Assembly: GCA_029204225.1 (NCBI GenBank)
Contig: CM055104.1
Location: 55,983,447-56,047,446 of the forward strand
DNA: 64,000 nucleotides
Direction of reading: 5' to 3'
Source: Diphasiastrum complanatum
Taxonomy: Eukaryota > Streptophyta > Lycopodiopsida > Lycopodiales > Lycopodiaceae
The stretch's first letter is position 1. The number at the start of each line of letters is the position of its first letter. The notes under the pieces are model-generated. The model did no database searches. It was not told where the DNA came from and worked only from the letters and a program-made list of their open reading frames with translations. Of the stretch, positions 33,022 to 41,582 are shown one piece after another. Made by a program: the position numbers and the translations under genes.

Positions 33022-34072
33022 AGGTTTCCACTAACTAGTTTAGCTGCATTTTAGCTATCTTCTTGTTTTTTAGAGTAGTTTAGATGGATTTTTGGTAGTT
33101 TAGAGTTAGTTTTTTGTATTTTTTTTGTGTTTGGACTATTCACAGCTAGCGGAGGAGGTGTGAGAGGGTAGAGGAGGCCCTGAACAACCTCTAAGGGCTT
33201 TAAACCCAAACCAATCGTCCAAAAAACTCAAAAACAACACCAATCTGTATTTTGGAGGGAAAAAGAGCCAAAAATATCATGAAATTTTTATATCTCCAGA
33301 ATCAGTGGGAATTAATCCTTGCAAGACTGGCAGGAGCTCCAGGGTACTGTCCCAGACCTTCATGGAAGCTTGCGAGAGTTACTTCCAAGCATATTGTAAA
33401 AATCAGAGAAAAAACATAAAAAATTCAAAAAACCCTTGAAAAAATTCAAAAAAATTCAAATCTTCATAAGAACTCTCGCAGAGCCCTCTAAAGTTCCATC
33501 TCAGTGAGACCAAGACACAGAGAAACTTGCGAGAGTTAGTTTGATGATTAAGTGCCTGTGCAAGAGTTCCTAGTGAAAAAAAAATGGAAAATTATCATTG
33601 AACCCTCGCAAACAGTGAAATTTTCAGTTCTAGTGGTCAAGAACTCTCGTAGAGGATTCTAAAGTTCCATCTCAGTGAGACCAGGACACATAAGAGTTTG
33701 CTAGAGTTATTTTGATTCCAGTGAGTAGAAAATTGGATTTAAGTGCTAAAAAATCACTAAAAAGTGAAGATCCAGAAAATCCTTCCAGTAAGAACTCTCG
33801 CAAACCCTCTCAATCGATTCAGAATGTCAAATTACATCAGTAATGAAATCTGCAAGAGTTAGTATGAAGATCTGGTGAAGATCAAGCACAAAAAGTGATT
33901 TTGAAGCCTCGTAGACAATGAAATTTTCACTTCTTGCGAGAGTTAACTCTCGCAAATAATTCTATAATGAGATCTGACCCAGATCTAGCTACTACTGCAG
34001 CATGTGGGGGGGCAGCAAATACGGACAGGTACACCGTCACATGGGCACTGTGGGGGAGCAGACCACGGACTT
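33022..34072 (+). other. Gypsy leader sequence with TGCGAGAGTT motif cluster and perfect palindrome
   Basis: Untranslated region after the Asp primer-binding site. From 33370 it carries many TGCGAGAGTT / AACTCTCGCA copies. A perfect 22-base palindrome lies at 33934-33955 (left half TTGCGAGAGTT). The part 33784-33993 matches 818-1035. Near 33997 and 34050 are G-rich runs (GTGGGGGGGCAG, GTGGGGGAGCAG). It ends at about 34072 at the broken end of C4. Confidence 0.6.
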
Positions 34073-34911
34073 AGAATGATCTCCATCCTAAGTATAGATC
34101 TTCTTTCTAAGGTTCTAAAGTATCTTTCATAATTGATCTAGAGAATAGTGTCCAAATTGGATGCTTCACTATTTCTTACATTAATTTTACACATCAAGAT
34201 ATAACTAGAACATGAAGAACCAAATAGAATGTGAATGAAATGATTCCTCCGTGTTTCAAATTTTGTACTCTCTGAAAAATTACAGCAACCAAACAATAAA
34301 TGTGAGTGATGACCATTTGCTTGCTTGTGTCCTCCAACTTTGTCCTTTCTTGATATGTCTCCACCATAAAACTCTATGAGTGAGCCTCCATCTCCATCTT
34401 GCCACAAGAAACCATCAAACCTTGGAAATCCATGAGTAGGTGAGTACATTAATAATGCAAATCCAGCACCACATGACTCCATAAACCAAGTAGGTTGCAC
34501 TAGTCCATCTTCAAGATCTACTTGACACAAGAAAATGACCATGAACTCACCAAAAATTGACAATCTCCAAGTATTGGCACCAAGTAGCTCAACACTTGAG
34601 AACTTGATCATGGATGAGTGATATAATGAGCCTCCATTAGCCTCATTTCCATCAGCAAAACCAGCCAAGAATTCTAGTACAACTCCTACAATAAGATATT
34701 GCAAGACAATGTAGCTAGTTTGTCCATATCTTGACAATTTGCACACATCCACATGAAATAGCTCAAACATGAGATAGAACAAGTAAAGTAAACTTGAACA
34801 ACACTTCCTTGCTGCTCCTTTGACCTTACTTGAGTCTTCAATAAGCTGCAAAAATAGATCCATAACATCTTTTCCAAATAACCTTCCTTTGATACTCTTG
34901 ACTAGCTCCAA
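34073..34911 (-). pseudogene. C4 distal coding region, unusual Cys-rich segment
   Basis: The minus-strand frame 34911-34138 (257 codons) overlaps the preceding frame by 10 bases in another register. It contains VMDLFLQLIEDSSKVKGAAR, KCCSSLLYLFYLMFELFHVD and VCKLSRYGQTSYI, shared with C1. A block absent from C1 follows (VDLEDGLVQPTWFMESCGAG and neighbours), then SSCSSYILMCKINVRNSEAS, again shared. No known domain is recognised. By position it replaces most of the copia RT thumb and RNase H; C1 shows that an RNase H tail follows it in the family. C4 is broken at 34073 before that tail. Confidence 0.6.
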
Positions 34912-35447
34912 ATTGCCACCTTTCCTTTTGTGTTGTTGAAGCCCTTTGAGACCAGCCTCTTGATCTTCCTATTGATCATCAAAGTCATTGAACAAACTTT
35001 GTTTCCAGATCCATTACTTGCTTTTCCAGTATGAAAAACATGAGAACCAATATCCACTTGCATAGCATCATCTACACAAGAAAATTCTTCAAAACATGTG
35101 AATAAAGCAAAGTGAGTCGCTTCCACTTGCTTACCTTTCTCTTGATCATCAAAGATATCAAAGATATGAATATCTTCAGACCTGAACCTCTGGAAATACT
35201 CCCTCTCAAACATATGATCTATATCCAACAAGATCTCATCAATGCTTGATCTCGAATTTCCACAAAGGTTAGTGAAAACAATGTCACCAATGTCACCATC
35301 ATAAATCAAAAGATAGATTCCAAACTTTCCATCCAACATGAAGTAGAGTAGGTGAAGATGAGTATCAAACCTAAGAAATCCAGCCCTCTTGAGTCCATAA
35401 CAAACCTCAATAAGCTCACCAATGAGATCTACCTTGCCTTGAAAAAA
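34902..35447 (-). pseudogene. C4 vestigial copia RT region
   Basis: In the same frame as the long frame upstream, after one TAA (35450-35448). The reading GELIEVCYGLKRAGFL resembles the copia RT block around ALYGLKQAPRAW. The following GIYLLIYDGDIGDIVF and SRSSIDEILLDIDHMF resemble the catalytic block normally reading LLIYVDDIIITG. The aspartate pair is not preserved as D-D. An acidic stretch follows (EDIHIFDIFDDQEKGKQVEA). I infer a shrunken, non-catalytic RT remnant; the likeness is modest. Confidence 0.5.
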
Positions 35448-37049
35448 TTACTTCTCGATTTGCTCCATGTAGTCTTCTCCAACCAACCTTTTGCCATCTT
35501 GATCATGAGTGATCAATTCACAGTCATAGAATCCTTTGAGTTGATGAAGAGATGTGAGATCCATGCCTTGGATCTTCCCAAGAACCAATCTTCCATTGCT
35601 CTTTCCTTCATAAGACTCCCTCTTAATGATTGCATCATAAGAAGTAGAAATCTCAAAGACATTAGAAACCATGAAAAAAATGATTAGTACCTTCAACATA
35701 AGAATGATTGAAGTACTCTCTTTTTTCAAACAAGAACATCTACTCAATGTTTTAGGTAATGACTCATATGATAATGATTCTTCCTCACTATCATTCACAA
35801 TGACATTATTCAAAGTACATCCTACTTTGAACTCTTCACATACTTCTCTTCTTCTTGACTTGTGACTATCTTCCTCACCAAGTCTCTTGATAGAACCATT
35901 TGATCTACTCTCTTTATGAAGACATGTGACTCCACTTGCTGGAAAAATGACTTTCTTGGAATCATAACAAAAGAATGTAGAAGAACCACCTCCTTCATGC
36001 ATGCACCTAGCAACATCCTTTTCCATATGCTCAAAGAAATCATTAACAACAATCTTTTCCAAGGAAGAACCTTCACCTCCATTGATGAAGTTAGCTCTTT
36101 CCTTATCTTTTGCATGCTTGCACTTGCCACGAAGAACCATTGAAACACCATCATTATCCTCAAGACTAGCCAAGTTAGCACAAAGATGAACATCTCCAAG
36201 AAGCATATTAGATCTTGACCTAGATCTAGCATAAGGAAGCTTGTTAGACTTTGCATAAGATCCACCAATCTTATTGATGCTAAAAGGTAACTTTGGAAAG
36301 TTGAGACCAATCTCCTTTTCCATTCCATCCTTTTTGTTAGCCATAACAAAAGCATTAAGCTTGAAAAGTCTACCTTGTTTATTGCCCCTAGCAACCAAGA
36401 TTTCGTCCTTTATAATGAAGCAAGCATCACCACCAAACTTTACCATGTATCCTTTCTCTATCATTTGACCAACACTTAGCAAATTATTTGAAAGTGAAGG
36501 AATGTAAAGAACACCATCAAGTCTCGCTTTCCTATTAGTAGAGAGACAAATAGGAATTGAACCAATACCTTCAATCACACACTCACCACCATTGGCCATG
36601 TGAATTGCTTTCTTGGCTCCATCATAAGTGACCAAAGAAGTAAAGAACTCCTTGTGACTAGTCATGTGTGAGCTAGCTCCACTATCAATCCACCATGAAT
36701 CTTTGTCACCTTCACTTGCTATTGGACTTGAGGAACACATCAAAAGAGAATCACCACCACCTAGATCCTCATCATTAGTAGTAAAGTTGATTTGCTTGCT
36801 ACCTTCATCTCTTTGCTTCTTCAAACATTCATTTGCAAAATGCCCTTTGATTCCACAATAAAAGCATTTCAACTTAGACTTATCTTTCTTTTTGCCAAAA
36901 AAAGAAGTCTCACCTTGATCTTGCCCTTTAGACCACTTGCCTTTGCCTTTGCCCTTGAACTTGCCTTTGATGAACATAGCATCCTCTTCATAATGAGATG
37001 TCGATGTAGATCCACCTCCTCTTGATTGAAGCCTATACTTACTCCTCAT
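35448..37049 (-). CDS. C4 zinc knuckle, protease and pre-integrase region with a long non-standard extension
   Basis: A 533-codon open frame, the longest in the window. Residues 25-60 are Lys/Gly-rich; a canonical zinc knuckle CFYCGIKGHFANEC lies at 62-75; the copia protease active site WWIDSGASSHM at about 119-129; and the gag-pre-integrase block (LYIPSLSNNLLSVGQMIEKG, ending RGNKQGRLFKLNAF) to about residue 245. Copia integrase should follow, but no HHCC or DDE motif is present. Instead about 290 residues of unknown sequence stay in frame, with RSRSRSNMLLGDV, a Cys/Ser-rich middle, a hydrophobic stretch (IILMLKVLIIFFMVS) and a C-terminal part faintly like the start of copia RT (GMDLTSLHQLKG, DYMEQIEK). 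The start overlaps the gag frame by 11 bases. Such an element would need an integrase in trans. Confidence 0.7.
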   Translation of the reverse strand: MRSKYRLQSRGGGSTSTSHYEEDAMFIKGKFKGKGKGKWSKGQDQGETSFFGKKKDKSKLKCFYCGIKGHFANECLKKQRDEGSKQINFTTNDEDLGGGDSLLMCSSSPIASEGDKDSWWIDSGASSHMTSHKEFFTSLVTYDGAKKAIHMANGGECVIEGIGSIPICLSTNRKARLDGVLYIPSLSNNLLSVGQMIEKGYMVKFGGDACFIIKDEILVARGNKQGRLFKLNAFVMANKKDGMEKEIGLNFPKLPFSINKIGGSYAKSNKLPYARSRSRSNMLLGDVHLCANLASLEDNDGVSMVLRGKCKHAKDKERANFINGGEGSSLEKIVVNDFFEHMEKDVARCMHEGGGSSTFFCYDSKKVIFPASGVTCLHKESRSNGSIKRLGEEDSHKSRRREVCEEFKVGCTLNNVIVNDSEEESLSYESLPKTLSRCSCLKKESTSIILMLKVLIIFFMVSNVFEISTSYDAIIKRESYEGKSNGRLVLGKIQGMDLTSLHQLKGFYDCELITHDQDGKRLVGEDYMEQIEK

Positions 37050-37602
37050 TCACCAAGATCTCTTGCAAATCCACAATACTTGGCAAAGTCTTTTGAATAG
37101 AAAAACTTTGAACAAGATTAGAATGATCATCCAACAAGCCATTAAGTATAACTTGAACAAGTTCTACCTCCTTAATGCTTTCATCAATACATGCTAACTC
37201 ATCATTGAATGCTTTAACCCTCAAAACAAAAGCATGAGTACTCTCTTCCTTCTTTTGCAAACTTTGAAAGATTTGCCTCCTAAGAGTAAGCACTCTTGAT
37301 GTAGACTTGGATTCATAAAGGTTTTTCAAAGCTTCCCAAGCCTCCAAAGATGATGTGCACTTACCAACTTCCTTGAGAAGTTCATTGGTAACATTCATCT
37401 TAATCATGTGTAGGGCTTTCTTTGTTTTCTTGTCATACCTCACTTGATCTTGAGGTTCTTGAGGTCTCTCCTCCACACCTGCAACAATCTCCATCAACTC
37501 ATTCATCTCCAATAAGGACTCCATCCTCACCTTCCAAGTAGAATAGTTGATTGAGGTAAGCCTATCATTGCTCTCCAACATAAATCCACCACTTGTAGCC
37601 AT
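37039..37602 (-). CDS. gag: Copia gag N-terminal part, element C4
   Basis: A 187-codon open frame starting at the ATG at 37602. It is a typical plant copia gag (UBN2 type): LTSINYSTWKVRMESLLEMN, then EAWEALKNLYESKSTSRVLT and FVLRVKAFNDELACIDESIK. It ends with LQEILVNEE and a TAA that overlaps the next frame, where RSKYRL continues the usual gag sequence. One small indel therefore separates gag from the zinc-knuckle part; programmed shifting is less likely. It follows the leader by normal spacing. Confidence 0.85.
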   Translation of the reverse strand: MATSGGFMLESNDRLTSINYSTWKVRMESLLEMNELMEIVAGVEERPQEPQDQVRYDKKTKKALHMIKMNVTNELLKEVGKCTSSLEAWEALKNLYESKSTSRVLTLRRQIFQSLQKKEESTHAFVLRVKAFNDELACIDESIKEVELVQVILNGLLDDHSNLVQSFSIQKTLPSIVDLQEILVNEE

Positions 37603-38189
37603 GTTGAAGTGACTTGGTCTTCGTTTTCAACCTTTTCCAATGCACAAAGCACTCTCTTGAATGTCAACAAATGAACTCAAAAAGAAATCACAAAGATATA
37701 GAACCTCTCAAATCTCTTCTAGCACTTCTAACTAGAAAATCAATGCATAGAATAGTGAAATGTTGATCAACCTATGATCTATCCTCAATCTAATGATTCT
37801 TGCCACTTCCTAAGATTGAAACACACTCAAATGAAGTTCAGTAACCTCACAAACTAGAGATCCAATCGAAATTAGGGTTTTGACAAAATCACAAAAAATT
37901 GAATATCTCAAATTCTACATGCAATTTCTAGAAACTTGGTATATCTTCTTGTAGACTCCAATGAGACCTTCCTAATGCACCAAAAATCATCTGATTCCAG
38001 TAAACGAAGTGTCAAATCAGAATTGATCAAGTATCTAATGCTATATTGAGTTTTGACCTACAAAAGATCAATTCTACACATGCAAAAATGCTGATTTTTG
38101 AGTAGAGATCAATCTAGCATGCTCTAGCATTGATAACTCTTCCAAATCCTTGCTAAAGATGGCTGATCCTTTCATAACCTGAAACACAA
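37603..38189 (-). other. C4 leader
   Basis: Non-coding, AT-rich DNA between the primer-binding site and gag of C4; no further signal is seen. Confidence 0.6.
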
Positions 38190-38203
38190 GAGCTCTAATA
38201 CCA
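38190..38203 (-). other. Primer-binding site of C4, initiator tRNA-Met type
   Basis: The minus strand reads TGGTATTAGAGCTC directly after the LTR end. It matches the initiator tRNA-Met complement TGGTATCAGAGC with one C-to-T change. It shows that 38204-38791 is the 5' LTR of C4. Confidence 0.8.
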
Positions 38204-38791
38204 TGTGAAGAATTTCAGATCATTCAAGATCCAATCCATGTCCCAAATATTTGGTTACAATAAGGAGCAAACCAATAATCCTGCCAATGTAGAAAAATCA
38301 GCATCTACATACAAAATGAGATGCAAACTCTAAGAGATATTGATCAAACATGAAAGAAAACATAGAATATGTTTGAAGTCCGTACAATTACAGTACCCTA
38401 TTGTATTTCACACGTGTGGAACCGAAAATAGCAATAAATAATCATTCTATACACAAGATTGCAAGATAACACCAAGATAGTGCACCAATGAGTAGTAGAA
38501 CCCAAAGAGAACCATGTATAATGATGAAATGAGAGAGAGAAGAGAAAAGATGTGTCTCTCCACGAGTTACATCCTTTTATAGAGTTTCCAAACCCTATTT
38601 GGCCACTTGGCTTTCTCTCCAAAATGTAAACCCTACTATTTTTGGGTCTAGATTCAATGTACCCAAAGTTCAAATTTGAATCTATCTCAAACTCGACTAC
38701 CAACTTTCTCACACTTTTCAAAAGTGTTTATTGCATTGACAATTTACCAAAATGTGACTAAACTAGACTAAACTAGTTGAAATCTCTCACA
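38204..38791 (-). repeat. Copia 5' LTR, element C4
   Basis: TGTGAAGAATTTC at 38204 to CTCTCACA at 38791, 588 bases. It matches the C1 LTR (12366-13016), including the CACACGTGTG palindrome at 38409 and ATGTAGAAAAATCAGCATCT. Together with C1 it delimits the family at both ends. Confidence 0.85.
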
Positions 38792-38855
38792 GTGCCTAAG
38801 GGCATTCTGACATCACTTCTCAATAGATCGACTAGGATAACAGTGTGGTCTTTCT

Positions 38856-39583
38856 TGTGAAGTTTTTAGCACGTGTGAGCTTCACCACACACCCCAGGAT
38901 CTTACTGAGGTGTTGTGATTGCACAAGATTGATCAGAGAACAATATACTTGAAAAATCTATGGCAAGAGCACAATGGCATACATCTGATTGAAAAATGTA
39001 ACTTCTCACTATGAGAATTGAATGTCAGAAATAATTCTAAGTGCTCAGTATGGGAAAAATAGGCTGCTCTTGGGTAGAAAGAGAAAATCAATGAAAGAAA
39101 ACTTGGGTAGAGAGAGAATGAGTCTCAATTACCAAAATCTCATTATTCACAATGTGGCAAAACATGCCAAGATTTTCCTACATGAGAGAGACTCGAATTC
39201 CTACAGTGGAGTTGCATGGAAAGTCCACTTAACTGAGCTAACTCACCTACCAGAGATCCACATGTGTAACTGCATGCATGGATGTTGCATGTACTGCATG
39301 TCAACTCATAAAATTCCCTAGACATGTGTAGATCACAGAAACCACTTTGCATGTTGCATGCACTGATTGCATGTGGCTTGCATGCATACAGTATGACTTT
39401 GCATGCTATCTAAACTTCTGCATGTCATCAAAATTGAATCTACCTAACTCAAATTCGACATATACTAGAAGGTTATGTGCTCAATTCACATACCTTTTAT
39501 GTACAACTTGAAATACAATGGAAATAACCATGGACATGGCCCCAAAATCGAAATAGGAAGATAATATTTTAACAATCTTCACA
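38856..39583 (-). repeat. Copia 3' LTR, element C5
   Basis: Runs from TGTGAAGTTTTTAGC to CTTCACA, 728 bases, nearly the same as the C2 LTR. The minus-strand polypurine tract AAGGAGGAG precedes it. It lies 64 bases beyond the C4 5' LTR. Confidence 0.85.
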
Positions 39584-40575
39584 CTCCTCCTTAAAATTTA
39601 TGTTTCTATCAACATAGGCTTCGAAATTAGGCCAAGGTTAGACCTCATCTTGATAAAGACATTCTTGAGTAGTGGCTTGGTGAAAAGATCTGCAACACAA
39701 TTTGTAGAATCAACATGCTCCAGTGAGATCTCTCTCCCAATGACTTTTTCTCTTATGAAATGATAAGCTACCTTGATGTGTTTGCTCCTTGCATGGAAAA
39801 TTGAATTACTTGCAAGAGTCTGAGCAAAAATATTGTCATTCTTGATAATTAGAAGATCTTCATCTGCATAACACTTTAGTTCCAAAAGTAGCCTTTTGAT
39901 CCATAAAACCTCCTTTGTTGTAGTTGTAAGAGATTTATACTCAGCTTCACAGGATGATAAGAAAATAGTTGCTTGCTTCTTTGATAGCCAAGAAACCAAG
40001 TTCCCTCCAAGAAAAATAGTGTAAGCACTTGTGGATTTTCTATCCAACCTGTCTCCTGCAAAATTTGAATTTGAAAAGCAATCAAAGTTAGATCTTCTCC
40101 CTTGTAGAATAATCCATAATTTAAGGTAAAAGATATATATCTCAAAATCCTTTTAGCCAACTTCTAGTGATATAACTTTGGATCTTGCATGTGTTGACTT
40201 AGCTTATGAACACAAAAGCTTAGATCGGGCCTAGTCACTGTTAACCATATAAGTGAGCCAATAAGACACCTATAAAGAGTGATGTCCAAAAAGGATTTTT
40301 CATCATCTTTCATAGGAACTTTTAAAGTGTGCTCCATAGGTGTATCTATGTCTTTTTCTTCCATTTGGAATTTCTTAAGCATGGAAAGTGCATATCTACT
40401 TTGGCTTATAAATACTTGACCTTTCCAAAAATCTATTTCAAGGCCAAGAATATAGTGAAGAACTCCTAAGTCCTGCATCTTAAACTCACTACCAAGTGCA
40501 TGCTTAGTTTCTTCAACTACATTCTCATTATTTCCACAAAAAATGATATCATCTACATAGATGAGAAGGATAATT
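39584..40575 (-). pseudogene. Ty1/copia RT end and RNase H, element C5
   Basis: The minus-strand frames 40478-40164 and 40047-39598 plus a shifted segment (40160-39876) give the RT palm and thumb (MQDLGVLHYILGLEIDFWKG, SQSRYALSMLKKFQMEEKDI, SLIWLTVTRPDLSFCVHKLS). They continue with RNase H (MDRKSTSAYTIFLGGNLVSW, LSSCEAEYKSLTTTTKEVLW, DLFTKPLLKNVFIKMRSNLG). The RT catalytic YVDDIIF is readable just before the break at 40575, where a gypsy LTR starts. Damage consists of a few frameshifts. Closest relative here is C2. Confidence 0.88.
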
Positions 40576-41403
40576 TGTAGGGTCTTTGATCCGAAGTTGT
40601 AATAGCCCTCCCACCTGTCAACAAGGGTTACTTCACTGGATAGGCACCTAACTATGCATAGATGCTACTTTTAGTTAGTTCCCTACTTTTTATCTAACTC
40701 TACCTCCATTAACACTACTCACACTAACTCTACTCTCCCTAAACTAACTTCATCATGATTGTTGGTGAAAGGGAAGGGTAGAATAGAAGAGAAAGAAGGA
40801 GAAGAGAGAAAGAGAGAGATAGAGTTGAGGAGGAGATTAGCTCAAAAGTTCAAGATGCATGCTAATGGAGAAACCATAACTATTAAAACAAGAACATAGA
40901 AATGAAAACAATTAGAAACACACAACAAAAGCATTAGCATGAGTGCTTAGAAAATGAGCATGCCAGTCACAAGCAACACAAGGGAACCTGATGGTGGACA
41001 AACCAACCCAATCAAACCTAGATCAAACGGATCTAGCCCCCAAGCTATGGATCAATCACAAAGAGGAGTATGACATCACACCAGCAGAATCCTGCCACCG
41101 GTTATGCTTTCAAGCATACACTAGTGAGAGCCCAATAGGTATACTTATACCCTCCAAGGCCCATGCACCACTAGTAGTGCACTGTGACACCTCACTGGAC
41201 ACCTCTACAACCTATCTGGGCCACGTCATCCAATTCCATAATGACTCATTGATAGACCCATACCAATCCACCATCAAGTGTTTAGGCCTACAACCATTAA
41301 TTATGACCATGTACACATAAGGGCCCCAATTCCCTTATAGTCACAATTACTTATGGGTTGTTGGTCTACTGGTCCCTAGCATGGACACGTCATGGGCATG
41401 ACA
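40576..41403 (-). repeat. Chromovirus 3' LTR
   Basis: On the plus strand it starts TGTAGGGTCTTTG and ends GGGCATGACA; on the minus strand it starts TGTCATGCCC, directly after the polypurine tract AAGGGGGGAAGAA (41404-41416). Length is 828 bases. Its U5 end resembles the LTRs at 26395-26970 and 32186-33001 (GGCACCTAACTATGCAT and neighbours), but U3 differs. It is inserted in the C5 RT next to the YVDD motif. Confidence 0.8.
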
Positions 41404-41582
41404 TTCTTCCCCCCTTATTCAAGTTATGTCCTCAGAACCTAAAGCTGGAGAAGTTCCTCCTTTAGCTTGCTTCATGTTCCCAGGAATCGTCATCGTCCGT
41501 AGATCCCCTCCATCGAACCAGATGCTCGGTAACTATACAATTTCTCAATCGTTTAGTTCTTGTATCCAAGATCTTTTCGAGT
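41404..41582 (-). pseudogene. Ty3/gypsy integrase tail with chromodomain, and polypurine tract
   Basis: The minus strand from about 41581 reads EKILDTRTKRLRNCIVTEHL, then VRWRGSTDDDDSWEHEAS and a stop at 41464-41462. This is the C-terminal chromodomain of a chromovirus, a module that binds histone marks and targets integration to heterochromatin. The aromatic Trp pair of LVRW and SWE is kept. The polypurine tract follows about 45 bases later and then the LTR. The coding frame is lost upstream of the domain. Confidence 0.8.
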
